64,000 bases of DNA from an uncultured Phycisphaerales bacterium (GCA_903845195.1 CAIMWO010000040.1:1-64000); one strand, 5' to 3'. Positions 1 to 9,871 are shown, counted from the stretch's first letter. A program made the numbers and translations. Notes: generated by a model not told the origin, from the sequence alone.

Positions 1-1
1 C

Positions 2-112
2 GACTATGTGGCCAAAGACCGTGCGGCCCTGATGCACCGACTCGATCAAGCTTTGAACTGGGTCACCGACCGCGCCGCCGACAATCAACGCACCTGCACC
101 ATAAAGCAGTAA
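2..112 (+). CDS. C-terminal tail of a CDS truncated by the window start (unknown product)
   Basis: Frame 2 is open from the first base and reads DYVAKDRAALMHRLDQALNWVTDRAADNQRTCTIKQ*; too short to identify. Confidence 0.4.
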   Translation, partial: DYVAKDRAALMHRLDQALNWVTDRAADNQRTCTIKQ

Positions 113-275
113 ACTTTTGGCAGACGCTCTAGGTAAAACGCGCCGAAATAGTCGGAATATGATCGGTATTGCAAATTGCATTTAGGAAAGCCTGCCCTGA
201 GTGGGGGATATTGCAAAATGCACGACGAATCGCCTGATCAGGCGTGGGCAGAGGCACAGGGCCGGCTGTGAAGAA

Positions 276-1751
276 CTAGCCGCCGGCGCGAGCCAGCGAC
301 GCGAACAGGTCGCCCCGGGCCTCGTAATTGGGGTACTGATCCCAGCTGGCGCTGGCAGGCGAGAGCACGATGGCTTCGATGAGTGCCGGTCGGTCGCCCT
401 CCCCCGTGCTGCCGGCGTCCCCCGCGACGGCGCGTGCCCATTGCACCGCCAGTGGCATCGCTTGCTGCAGCGTTTGTGCGTAGGCGATTCTTGCGCCGGC
501 ACATTGGACGCCGGCGGTTTTCACTTGATCGACCATCGCCTGGCCGGTCTGCCCGATCCCGATGACGCCGCCGGCGCGTTGGGCCAGCAGTTTCTCAAAG
601 GCCGATAGATCGATGTGCTTGTCGTACCCGCCGACGATGAAGATCGCGGCGCCCGGCGCAAAAGCTTTTAGCGCGGTGATGGAAGCGTCGGGACTGGTGG
701 CTTTGGAGTCGTTGTAGAAACGAAGTGTGCGAGGCGCTTCGCCAGGAATCGCAAGCTGCGTGGCGTGGACGATCTGCAGCCGATGCGCCAACCCGCCGAA
801 GTTTTCGATCGCGCGCATGGCCGCGGCGCGATCCACGGCCACCGGCAGATGATCGAGTGCCGCCAGCGCCGCACGGGCATTGGACTGGTTGTGTTCTCCC
901 GGCATCAGCAGATTCAACGTGCTGGGGCCGCGGGTCGTGTATTTGATGACCTTGCCTCGGGCCAGATGCACCCACCGGCTGATCAGGTCGTGATCGTTGT
1001 TGAGGATGGCTACATCCGCGGGTTTCTGAAACTTAAGGATGTTCTGTTTGATCGCGGCATACTCAGCCATCGTGTGATGTCGGTCGAGGTGGTTGGGGAA
1101 GAGGTTGGTGACCACCGCGATATTGGGGCTCCACTGAAGATGTGCCGTCTCTTCCAGCATGAAACTGGAAAGCTCAAGGACGATGAGATCCTGCGGTCGG
1201 ATATTGGGCAATTCCGCGAGCAGCGATTTGCCGATGTTTCCGCCGAGAAAGACGCGGTTCGATTCCGGCTGCACATTCAGTCCCGCTTTGATCGCTTCAA
1301 AAATGAGGGTCGTCGTCGTGCTCTTTCCGACGCTGCCCGTGACGCCGATGGTGAATCCGCGGCAACGTTCGAGAAAGAGGTTCATCTCCGATGTGCAGGG
1401 GATGCCGGCGCGGAGGGCCGCCTGCACAAACTCGCTCTTCGCCTTGTCCACGGCCGGGTTGGTGATGAGCAGATCGCACGCGGTGAAGTCCGCCAGATCG
1501 TGGCCGCCGAGTTTGAACGTGATGCGGTCGCCGAGGTCGGCGAGTTTCTGCACCGATTCTGCGAGTTGCTCCGCATTGGCCGTGTCCGTGACGGTCACGC
1601 GGGCCCCCTGCTCGGCCAGCCAGCGGCTGACGCCCACTCCGCCGCCGAAACGGCCGAGGCCCATGACGAGAACGCGTTTGTCTGCCAACGGAAAATGCGA
1701 GTTCATGATCTTCATCCGTGAAGGTGCAGGTGTGCGGCGGCCGGACCGCAA
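276..1751 (-). CDS. murD: UDP-N-acetylmuramoylalanine--D-glutamate ligase (start may be internal, e.g. MNSHFPLADKRVLVMG)
   Basis: Mur ligase P-loop-type motif GVTGSVGKSTTTT, ELSSFMLEE, VTNLFPNHLDRH, NDSKATSPDASITAL, GGYDKHID, VLSPASASWDQYPNYEARG. Confidence 0.9.
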   Translation of the reverse strand: MRSGRRTPAPSRMKIMNSHFPLADKRVLVMGLGRFGGGVGVSRWLAEQGARVTVTDTANAEQLAESVQKLADLGDRITFKLGGHDLADFTACDLLITNPAVDKAKSEFVQAALRAGIPCTSEMNLFLERCRGFTIGVTGSVGKSTTTTLIFEAIKAGLNVQPESNRVFLGGNIGKSLLAELPNIRPQDLIVLELSSFMLEETAHLQWSPNIAVVTNLFPNHLDRHHTMAEYAAIKQNILKFQKPADVAILNNDHDLISRWVHLARGKVIKYTTRGPSTLNLLMPGEHNQSNARAALAALDHLPVAVDRAAAMRAIENFGGLAHRLQIVHATQLAIPGEAPRTLRFYNDSKATSPDASITALKAFAPGAAIFIVGGYDKHIDLSAFEKLLAQRAGGVIGIGQTGQAMVDQVKTAGVQCAGARIAYAQTLQQAMPLAVQWARAVAGDAGSTGEGDRPALIEAIVLSPASASWDQYPNYEARGDLFASLARAGG

Positions 1752-1762
1752 AGTTTAAAAGT

Positions 1763-2725
1763 TTACTTGAAAAACCAATCCGGCTTGGGTTTTTTCCACG
1801 CCGCATCGGGAAGCTCTTCGAGCCGCTTGTACATGAGATCCTGATATTCATCCGAACGATATTCCGGGAAGACGGACAGGAAGCCGCCGTCGACCAGGAG
1901 GTCCGTACCGGTGATGAAACGTGCCGCCGGCGATGTCAGGTAGATGGCCGCCAGGGCGATGTCGGCGGGCCGGCCGCGGTACGGCAGCGCCTGGATCCGC
2001 GAGCCGCGCTTATCCGCCAGCGGCAGGAGTTCTTCGAGAATCTTTTCAGAGTACTCTTCGTGAATCGACTCGACCCACCACTTGAGTTCCTTGGGCAGGT
2101 TGGCGATCGGGCCGGGGCTTAGCGTGTTGACGCGGATGCGCCGGCCCGCAAGCTCCACCGCCATCTCGCGGCTCATGTTGATCACGGCGGCTTTTCCCGC
2201 GGCATAGAGCGTGGCGCGAAACGTCGGTCGATGCGCATTCACTGAAGCGATGTTGACGATCGATCCGCCGCCTCTCCCCCCCGTCTTTTCGAAATGCGGC
2301 ACGAGTAGCCGCGCCAGCAGCCACGTGGAACGGACGTTGGTATGAAAGTAGCGGTCAAAATCTTCCGTCTTTTCCTTGAGGATGCCGCGGGAGTTGGGAA
2401 TCGCCCCGCAGTGGACGAGCGCATGAAGACTGCCGGTATATTCGGCGGCGGTGGCGACCAGTTTCTCGACGTCCGCGACAGTCGCCAGGTCGGCGGTGAT
2501 CTTATGCACGGGCAGGCCGCGCGCCACCAACGCATCGATCCGATCCGCAAAGGGCGCATCCTGTTGATCGGAGGCGAGCACCGTAGCGCCGTTGACGGCA
2601 AAGGCTTCGGCGATCTTCGCGCCAATCCAGCCGGATGCTCCCGTGACGATCACGGAGAGTCCTTTTACGGAAAAGGCGTCGGCGATGTGCAGGGAAAGTG
2701 GGTCGGTATCCTGGAACAACTTCAC
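1763..2725 (-). CDS. SDR family NAD(P)-dependent oxidoreductase (probable GTG start)
   Basis: VTGASGWIGAKIAEAF nucleotide-binding motif, YAAGKAA (YxxxK) active site, C-terminal DLLVDGGFLSV; the upstream extension of the ORF is antisense to the neighbouring hydrolase. Confidence 0.85.
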   Translation of the reverse strand: MKLFQDTDPLSLHIADAFSVKGLSVIVTGASGWIGAKIAEAFAVNGATVLASDQQDAPFADRIDALVARGLPVHKITADLATVADVEKLVATAAEYTGSLHALVHCGAIPNSRGILKEKTEDFDRYFHTNVRSTWLLARLLVPHFEKTGGRGGGSIVNIASVNAHRPTFRATLYAAGKAAVINMSREMAVELAGRRIRVNTLSPGPIANLPKELKWWVESIHEEYSEKILEELLPLADKRGSRIQALPYRGRPADIALAAIYLTSPAARFITGTDLLVDGGFLSVFPEYRSDEYQDLMYKRLEELPDAAWKKPKPDWFFK

Positions 2726-2830
2726 GGGCGTTGGTCTCCTTGAGTGCGCTTGAGTAGGACAAAACAGCATCGCCGAGCGAAAGCGGGAATGCAAATCGCG
2801 TTGCGACTGCGGCTTTCCTACAATAGAAGG

Positions 2831-3787
2831 ATGAGCGCTGTCGCGACAACTTCGCTGGAAAAGCAACTTACCCCCCTGCCGTGGGAGTGGTTTGATTTTG
2901 CCCCGCCGCCGGAGGCCTCTTCGCCGGATTTTCCCGGTCTGCAGGTTTCGACGGGGACCGTGTTGATGGACCATCGACCGGTGCCTTACCGCGTCATCGA
3001 AATGGCGGGCGATTCGCATCGGCCCAAACTGATGCTGATGCACGGCATGGGGCTGAACATCGCCACGTTCCACGGGATCGCGGCGTATCTGCTGGCGACG
3101 CATGACCTGATCATGCCCGATTACACCTCGTTTTCGTTGCCGCACGCGTGGCCCCATGGAGGCGTCTCCGTGAAGGTGATGGCGGAAACGGTTTGTCGCG
3201 TCGCCGATGCACTGAAGATTGAGCGGCTCGCGCTGGCGGGAAATTCTCTTGGCGGCGGCATGTGCCTGATGGCGGCGCTGCAGCATCCCGATCGCATCGG
3301 CAAACTGGTCCTGACCAACCCCGCGTGTTACCCGCAGGAACTTCCCTGGATGTATCGCCTGACGCGCGTCCCGATCGTGGGCGAACTGTTCATGACCCTC
3401 TCGCCTGCGGATCGGTTCATTGCAGGCATCGAATTCATCGGCTACGTCGACAAGAGCCGCTTTGTTTTGCCGTTGCGCCAGCGATACCGCGCGCAGCTGA
3501 GCCACCGCGCCAGCCGCTATCGGCTCATGGACATGATCCGCCATCTGCCGGGCAACGAACGCGACCTCAGCTTTGCCGTGCATGTGCGGCGGCTTTGCGA
3601 GATTACGCAGCCGGTACTTCTGCTCTGGGGCATGAATGATCCGCTGCTCGATCCGGAATCCGGTCCGCGTCTGGCCAAGGACCTGCCGAACTGCCGCTTC
3701 ATCACGTTTGCCGATCTGGGACACATGCCGCACGAGGAAGCCCCGGAACGCGTGGGACCGATCATCGCGGGATTCCTCAACGGTTAG
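2831..3787 (+). CDS. alpha/beta fold hydrolase
   Basis: GNSLGG nucleophile elbow, HGMGLN oxyanion motif, C-terminal DLGHMPHEEAPE. Confidence 0.85.
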   Translation: MSAVATTSLEKQLTPLPWEWFDFAPPPEASSPDFPGLQVSTGTVLMDHRPVPYRVIEMAGDSHRPKLMLMHGMGLNIATFHGIAAYLLATHDLIMPDYTSFSLPHAWPHGGVSVKVMAETVCRVADALKIERLALAGNSLGGGMCLMAALQHPDRIGKLVLTNPACYPQELPWMYRLTRVPIVGELFMTLSPADRFIAGIEFIGYVDKSRFVLPLRQRYRAQLSHRASRYRLMDMIRHLPGNERDLSFAVHVRRLCEITQPVLLLWGMNDPLLDPESGPRLAKDLPNCRFITFADLGHMPHEEAPERVGPIIAGFLNG

Positions 3788-3830
3788 CGGAAGCATTGCC
3801 CGGTTGCATCGCTGCGGCCACAATACCGGC

Positions 3831-4208
3831 ATGAATCGCGTGGTCATGAATTACCTAGCCGTTGCCGCCGCCGGCGCCGTTGGCGCCGTGCTTCGTTTCT
3901 TTGTTGCACGCCTTTTTGCGGGTAGCACCTGGCCGATCGGCACGTTCATCATCAACATTACGGGATCGCTTTTCCTGGGCTGGTTTCTTACACGCTTCGG
4001 CGATCGAATCGAAATTTCCGAACCTCTCCGCTTGGGCATTGCCGTCGGATTTGTCGGCGCCTACACGACATTTTCCACGTACATGTTCGAGTCGGACAAA
4101 CTGATTCGGGACGGCGAGTGGCTTTCAGCATCGTTTTACCTCGCCGGCTCGCTGTTCATCGGACTTCTGGCCGTGCGCCTCGGTGCGATTGTCGCCCATA
4201 GAATGTGA
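3831..4208 (+). CDS. crcB: fluoride efflux transporter CrcB/Fluc
   Basis: GAVLRFFVARL, GTFIINITGSLFLGW, GFVGAYTTFSTYMFE are diagnostic Fluc motifs. Confidence 0.93.
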   Translation: MNRVVMNYLAVAAAGAVGAVLRFFVARLFAGSTWPIGTFIINITGSLFLGWFLTRFGDRIEISEPLRLGIAVGFVGAYTTFSTYMFESDKLIRDGEWLSASFYLAGSLFIGLLAVRLGAIVAHRM

Positions 4209-4222
4209 TGCCGGAGGGACCC

Positions 4223-4999
4223 ATGCCCATCCTTGGCGAACAAATTCTGCTCCGCGTCTATCTGCTCAACACGGACCACGCCGGTCTTTCGCCTACTTAC
4301 GAGCGCCTGGTTCGCGAAGCCCGCAAGAATAACCTCGCCGGCGCGACGGTGCTCAAGGGCATTCTCGGTTTCGGTTCGCGCGGGATGGCCCAGCCGTCGG
4401 ATTTCTCGCTCTCTTCGCCGACACCCGTCATCGTTGAAATCGTCGATGCCGCAACCCGGATCGAAGCGTTCCTCAACATCATTCTGCCGGCCATCGTTCA
4501 TCGCGGCATGCTGACGCTGGAACGCGCCGGCGTGATGCTCTACCGGCGCCGCGACGACCGTTCGCCTCCCTCCAAACCGACGCTGGAATTACTTTCCGGC
4601 GTATCGCCCCTGTCCACCGTCCCCACTCTCCACGGGAGTCTGGCCATGACTACTCAGGAAACCGGCTGCCTGCTGCGGATATTCATCGGCGAATCCGATC
4701 GCTTCGAAAAGCGCCCGCTGCACGAGGCGATCGTTCGCAAGGCCCGCGATCTCGGCCTCGCCGGCGCTACGGTCCTGCGCGGCGCCATTGGCTTCGGCGC
4801 CAATTCCGTTCTGCATACCAACAAGGTCGTCGATCTGTCGACCGATCTGCCGATCGTGATCGAAATCATCGACACTGACGCCAACATCGAAAAACTTCTG
4901 CCGCACCTGGAAGAAATGGTGCACGAAGGCATGATCACCATGGAGCATGTCCGCATCGTGCTGTATCGGCATAACCCGGCCGACGGAACGCCCGGGTAG
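4223..4999 (+). CDS. tandem fused DUF190 (PII-like) protein
   Basis: Two DUF190-like halves: LLRVYLLNTD..LAGATVLKGILGFGSRG..PVIVEIVDAATRIEAFL and LLRIFIGESD..LAGATVLRGAIGFGANS..PIVIEIIDTDANIEKLL. Confidence 0.85.
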   Translation: MPILGEQILLRVYLLNTDHAGLSPTYERLVREARKNNLAGATVLKGILGFGSRGMAQPSDFSLSSPTPVIVEIVDAATRIEAFLNIILPAIVHRGMLTLERAGVMLYRRRDDRSPPSKPTLELLSGVSPLSTVPTLHGSLAMTTQETGCLLRIFIGESDRFEKRPLHEAIVRKARDLGLAGATVLRGAIGFGANSVLHTNKVVDLSTDLPIVIEIIDTDANIEKLLPHLEEMVHEGMITMEHVRIVLYRHNPADGTPG

Positions 5000-5156
5000 T
5001 CGTTCATCCTTAGCGGTAAACACTTTCCCGTCGTCGGGCAGAAGTAGCGAAGCCGCAAGACGGAACTCTTAGCAGGCAGCATCTGCAGCGCGAAAGTGGT
5101 TACGAAAACGCATTTTTCTGGAATTCCCCTGCGTTAATCGCTACTATCTGAGGTTT

Positions 5157-5672
5157 ATGGTTGTCCGATGTTGTCTTGGCAGGGGAACCCGCGTGAGCCT
5201 CAACCGATTGCTGGTCGCCGTCGTGCTGCTCAATGTGTTAGCGTGGCCGACGCTCGGGTTCGCCTCAGCCTCCGTGTCCTCTGATCAAACTTCCGCCGCC
5301 CCCGCCAACTATCTTGAAGCCCATGAATACCACTTCGACAACGCCCGCATCCCCGGCAGCGGTTCGGTGCGGCAGAACGTGACGGCCTGGCAAGTCAGTG
5401 CCGGACGCTGGAACGGCCAGTCTCTCAACGGCCTGAGCATCGTCCTTGTCGAGTCGATTGCCGAAGACGGCCGCACGCCGCGGCAGACCAATTGCTACCT
5501 TTCACATTTCGCCACCGGAACGCAGCGCGAGGCGCTGCTGAGCGCCTTCATGTCCACCCAGCCGGAGCATTTTTCCTCGCTCCAGATTCAGAACATGCGT
5601 GTCGAGCCTGCCGCCATTTCCATCGAAATCGACGGCCAATCCGTCACACTTCATCTGGGTCTGATCGCCTAA
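5157..5672 (+). CDS. exported hypothetical protein (weak resemblance to DUF1326-type proteins)
   Basis: Signal-peptide-like N terminus LLVAVVLLNVLAWPTLGFASA; TQREALLSAFMSTQPEHFSS segment. Confidence 0.5.
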   Translation: MVVRCCLGRGTRVSLNRLLVAVVLLNVLAWPTLGFASASVSSDQTSAAPANYLEAHEYHFDNARIPGSGSVRQNVTAWQVSAGRWNGQSLNGLSIVLVESIAEDGRTPRQTNCYLSHFATGTQREALLSAFMSTQPEHFSSLQIQNMRVEPAAISIEIDGQSVTLHLGLIA

Positions 5673-6132
5673 AGTAGCGAACCGCGGGGGATACGGGGCG
5701 GGAGGCGCTGGGAATGCCCGGTGAGTATGCACGTAATGACTGGCGTGGAAAAAATCGTCTCTTTCTCTTTTCGTAAACGTTTGAAAGTGATAGCTTTTGA
5801 TAAGTCGCCCAAACGGCTGCTGTAGAGCAATTCTCAGGGGATAATAAGATCCCAAGTTGTCTCTCCTGTCACTGCAACCCTACTCTGGCCTCAGTAATTC
5901 AATTTAATCTAGAATTTTTCACATTAATCTGCTTATTATTGTAGTCGTATAGTTTATTAACAATTATACTAGCAAAGCTGCATATAGCTTGTAATAATAA
6001 AGTGTAAGCATCTTGGAATCCTCGCAGAATTCGATTCGTGACGCTGCGGATGCTCGCTTTTCGGCGATCGTCGTGGCGTGATTGTGATGGCAAAGGTGAG
6101 TTCCTGTCAGGCCGCAAAGAAGTGAGCGAGCC

Positions 6133-7269
6133 GTGCATACGTTAGCGGAAGAATCCCCTGCCCTGCGTTCGATCTGGCGGCCAGGAATCACCTCTCGGAC
6201 CGATTCGCGCGCCCGCGGCGACATTACAACTTACCGCGATCCAATCCCTCGCGTACCCGTGGCCTTTACGCTCATAGAAATTCTCGTGGTCGTCGCCGTG
6301 ATTGCCATACTGATTACTGTTCTTATTCCGGTGCTATCGAAAGCGTTGGAATCCAGCCGGCGCGCCAAGTGCGCGGCCAATCTGCATTCCCTCGGCCTGG
6401 CGATTCAGGGCTATAACGTCGACAACGGCGAATACCCGCGAACGTCGTGGCGATCCTTCAATATGCCGGCCTATACTCCCTCCTATTTTGGAAGCAATCA
6501 GGTCGTGGTTACCGCATTTAGCGGGGCACGGGGATATGACCCCTTCAATGGCAGCGCCCCCGCTGGGAATTCCACCGGCCTCTCCAGCAACGAGAGTTCT
6601 AAGCCCTACGACAACGACGTGACTGCCGCGCTCTTTCTGCTCGTACGCCAGAACCGCATAGTAGCCAAGCAATTCATTTGTCCCAGCGCTAGCAGCCCGT
6701 TTACGCCGGACGTCTACGAGCCGGGCCGCAAACGCTCCCATGGCGGATATCCCGACAACAACAAGATGGATATTTTCCCCAACTGGCGCAGCAATTTCAC
6801 CAACAAATATAACCTCTCCTACAGCTACACCATTCCCTATCCCAGCCGAACGTGGGACGAAAACGGAACTTCCGCTATGTCGGTCGGCTACCGCTATGAC
6901 TCCCGCATGAATCCGCAAATGGCTCTGGCCGCCGACCTGAACCCCGGAAATATCAAGGGAGGCGATCTTTCCACGCTGACCTTGAATGCCAATCCTTCCG
7001 TGATGGCGCTGTGGAATAGTTTGAACCACGCCCAGGCTGGCCAAAACGTACTGTACGCGACTGGCGACGTACAGTGGGCCAAGACGCCGTTCGCGGGCGC
7101 CAACGCCGACAATATTTACACCCGCGCCGCTGGTTCCTACTCTCCGACGCCGGATCGCGCCAGCGACGTCACGTATCCCTATGGCGGGAATCCGCCATCC
7201 AATGTTGTGGACAATATCCTTCTGCCCACCCAGACCGCATTGACTAACGGCACCATGACCACCTATTGA
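6133..7269 (+). CDS. prepilin-type N-terminal cleavage/methylation domain protein (H-X9-DG-like family)
   Basis: FTLIEILVVVAVIAILITVLIPVL prepilin helix; C-terminal NHAQAGQNVLYATGDVQW. Confidence 0.8.
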   Translation: MHTLAEESPALRSIWRPGITSRTDSRARGDITTYRDPIPRVPVAFTLIEILVVVAVIAILITVLIPVLSKALESSRRAKCAANLHSLGLAIQGYNVDNGEYPRTSWRSFNMPAYTPSYFGSNQVVVTAFSGARGYDPFNGSAPAGNSTGLSSNESSKPYDNDVTAALFLLVRQNRIVAKQFICPSASSPFTPDVYEPGRKRSHGGYPDNNKMDIFPNWRSNFTNKYNLSYSYTIPYPSRTWDENGTSAMSVGYRYDSRMNPQMALAADLNPGNIKGGDLSTLTLNANPSVMALWNSLNHAQAGQNVLYATGDVQWAKTPFAGANADNIYTRAAGSYSPTPDRASDVTYPYGGNPPSNVVDNILLPTQTALTNGTMTTY

Positions 7270-7328
7270 TTGACCACGCAAAGACGGCAGATCCGAATAC
7301 GGAAGTACGAACCTGCGGAGACCGACTC

Positions 7329-8291
7329 ATGCATCGCCGGCGCGGATTTACGATGATCGAATTATTGTCCGTCGTGACAATGATCGTCCTGCTGGTCGTG
7401 ATCATGGTATACGTCATCGTGGCAGCGCAGGAGAAAATGAGAATTGCGCTGTGTGCATCGAACATGCGCCAAATCGGCTTGAATATGGCGGCCTATGCAC
7501 GCGACAACCGGGGCTGGTATCCGTTGTGGGGTTATCCCGGAACCGGAGATCAAGTGGGTCTTGGGTCGGTCGGCCCTTGGACGGGGTACGACATTGCTGG
7601 AAATGCCTATAGCGGAACACCAAGCGGCCAATGGGGAACACACTTGGACCCGGTGGGAATTATGCCCTGCTTGGTGGTGTCGAAATATACCAGTTGGGGC
7701 GGCACCTATCAGACCAATGCCGGGTACTCCACGGGATGGAAAATTTACTACTGCCCCGACCTGGTGCCTTCGAACTGGTTCACGCAAACAGTTGTCAAAG
7801 ATTTTTGGGCACAGCCCAATCCACCGGCTAACAACACGCCGAATATTGGCTATCACTATTTCAATGGGAACTCGTCGGGGTGGGTCAATCTGAATACGAC
7901 TCCGAGCAATCCCGACTACTACTACACGAATAGTTATTACCGGGGCCGCGTCGTCTACAAGCCCGATGGCACACGCTATAACCCCTCCAGCGGTACGGCC
8001 TCCTTCGCCGCGGGATACATCGGTGATCCGCCCAACTGGGTTATTCTTGCGGATCGCGCCAGTTATAACCAGAGTTCGCTTTCTTGGAATACCGGGTCGG
8101 CGAATATCTTTAACATCCCCTCGATCAATCACGACAGCGGCATGAACAGCCTGTACAACGATGGTAGCGTTCGCTGGGCCTCCTTTACCACCACCCCATA
8201 CGTGGTCCCAAGTAATTGGTACAGCCTGGGCTACGGCGGAAATCCCTGGCCCAATAACGACATAGTCGTCGCCGGCCTCATTCGGCCATAG
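7329..8291 (+). CDS. prepilin-type N-terminal cleavage/methylation domain protein with H-X9-DG motif
   Basis: RRRGFTMIELLSVVTMIVLLVVIM; C-terminal HDSGMNSLYNDGSVRW. Confidence 0.85.
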   Translation: MHRRRGFTMIELLSVVTMIVLLVVIMVYVIVAAQEKMRIALCASNMRQIGLNMAAYARDNRGWYPLWGYPGTGDQVGLGSVGPWTGYDIAGNAYSGTPSGQWGTHLDPVGIMPCLVVSKYTSWGGTYQTNAGYSTGWKIYYCPDLVPSNWFTQTVVKDFWAQPNPPANNTPNIGYHYFNGNSSGWVNLNTTPSNPDYYYTNSYYRGRVVYKPDGTRYNPSSGTASFAAGYIGDPPNWVILADRASYNQSSLSWNTGSANIFNIPSINHDSGMNSLYNDGSVRWASFTTTPYVVPSNWYSLGYGGNPWPNNDIVVAGLIRP

Positions 8292-8303
8292 TTTGTCGAG
8301 TGA

Positions 8304-9098
8304 TCACTTCGCCTGAATTTCCGGAAACAATTCGCCGACAGATGTGTCTGGTGATGCGCTGCCTGACGCGCCTCCCTCGGCAGTGCTCCCGCGCGCGGCC
8401 GGCTCCGGCGCGGTTGCGTTGGACTGCGCGGGAGGCTGCTCCGGTATGGCCGGCGCGAGCATCGCGGCGCTGCTGGTGCGGGGCATCGTAAAGACTGTGG
8501 CCACCTTGAGCGCCACGACTACCGACGAAAGCAAGGTCACACAGCCGATGCCGCACAGGCCGATGATTCCCAGCGCCTGGTGACTGGAACGAAGCTGCAC
8601 GCGGCGAATCGCACGCTGCCGCGCGAAAACCTGCGCCTGGTGCGTGTTCGCATCGGGGACGGCATCAGTTGCGGCGGCATTCGGGATATCGCCGTGCGGG
8701 ACATCGGAAGGTTTGATACGCGGCGCGCCGGGCGAAGTGCCGCGCGGCTGTTCGATCGCCACGGCTTCGGCCGCAATCGGCTCGGGCATCATCGACGCCA
8801 GCGGATGCAGAACGGCCGCCGCACGCGCTGCCGCTGCCCGGAAAAGACGCGGATGAGCGTTGCCACGGGCCGGCGGCGTCAGCACGTCGAGAACCGTCGG
8901 ACGAATGGAAAACGGGTCCTCGCGCCAGCGGCCCAACGGAACCGTCTGGGCCACCAGATGGTCTTCCCGATCGGCAGCGCCAAAATTGGTGATCTTGGCA
9001 CGAAGCAACGTCCCGCAGCGTTCGCAGCGGACGAGGAAATCCAGCAGGTCCGGTGGAACCTGCGTCGCCCGGCCGCACGCCGGACATATACATTTCAT
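8304..9098 (-). CDS. zinc-ribbon membrane protein, hypothetical
   Basis: N-terminal CICPACGRATQVPPDLLDFLVRCERCGTLLRA (two CxxC pairs), one TM segment IIGLCGIGCVTLLSSVVVALKV. Confidence 0.65.
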   Translation of the reverse strand: MKCICPACGRATQVPPDLLDFLVRCERCGTLLRAKITNFGAADREDHLVAQTVPLGRWREDPFSIRPTVLDVLTPPARGNAHPRLFRAAAARAAAVLHPLASMMPEPIAAEAVAIEQPRGTSPGAPRIKPSDVPHGDIPNAAATDAVPDANTHQAQVFARQRAIRRVQLRSSHQALGIIGLCGIGCVTLLSSVVVALKVATVFTMPRTSSAAMLAPAIPEQPPAQSNATAPEPAARGSTAEGGASGSASPDTSVGELFPEIQAK

Positions 9099-9202
9099 GC
9101 GGACCTCCGAAGATGACCACCCGCACCGTCCATCGGGTGAAAGGGAAGGGGTCATCAGGAGAGGCAAAAAATGTGATTACAATATTGATAGGCGATGGAT
9201 TA

Positions 9203-9841
9203 TCAGACGTAACAGCGGTGCTCGCCGATGTATTTGACTACCGAAACAGGGGTGTAATAGTCGATCGAAAGCCCGGCCTTGACCCGCTGACGGATCTCGG
9301 TGGCGGAAATCGCGATCAGCGGCGTATCCAGAAGCGCCTGCTGAAACTGCCGGAAGATTTGCTCTCCCAAATGGTTACGCACCGCGTCCAGATCGGCATC
9401 TCGGCCCGTATCACCCGGCGGACCCAGAACCGACGTCCTAGGCAGGATGGCCACGCCGACGGCGGCAAGCAAGTCCGTAACGCGATGCCACGTGTGAAAC
9501 CGGGCAAGCTGATCGGCGCCGATCAGTAACACCATATCGCCACCGTACTTACGTTTGAGGATATCCACGGTATCGAACGTATAACTCGGTGGCTCGCGGA
9601 GCAGTTCGCAATCGTCGACGGCAAATCGCGGCTCCGAAGCAATCGCCAACCGCACCATCTCCAACCGCTGCTGAGGTTCCGTACCGCCCGTTGCCGCACC
9701 GCCCAGTTTGTGCGGCGAGATGCGCGCGGGAATGAACACCACCCGATCCGCCTTGAGCAATTCCATCGCCCGTTGCGCAGTAATCAGGTGCCCGAAGTGG
9801 ATCGGATCAAACGTGCCGCCATAAAGAACCGTCAGAGGCAT
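9203..9841 (-). CDS. nadD: nicotinate-nucleotide adenylyltransferase
   Basis: LYGGTFDPIHFGHL, PSYTFDTVDIL, LIGADQLARFHTWHR, ISATEIRQRVKAG. Confidence 0.93.
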   Translation of the reverse strand: MPLTVLYGGTFDPIHFGHLITAQRAMELLKADRVVFIPARISPHKLGGAATGGTEPQQRLEMVRLAIASEPRFAVDDCELLREPPSYTFDTVDILKRKYGGDMVLLIGADQLARFHTWHRVTDLLAAVGVAILPRTSVLGPPGDTGRDADLDAVRNHLGEQIFRQFQQALLDTPLIAISATEIRQRVKAGLSIDYYTPVSVVKYIGEHRCYV

Positions 9842-9871
9842 GGAAGCATTATAAGGGAGAATTCGTTAAGG

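Noticed and set aside
765-1721. 318-aa plus-strand ORF over murD
   Set aside because: Antisense shadow ORF; murD has full family motifs
3788-3830. Possible fluoride (crcB) riboswitch
   Set aside because: The gap is only 43 nt with no recognisable GGNGAUGG..CUGAU architecture
2726-3847. N-terminal 370-residue extension of the SDR ORF (1763..3847)
   Set aside because: It is antisense to the clearly coding alpha/beta hydrolase and is Arg/His-rich, as expected of GC-rich antisense frames
5768-5790. LacI-type operator (tcgtAAACGTTTgaaag)
   Set aside because: Only an 8-bp symmetric core; too weak to call
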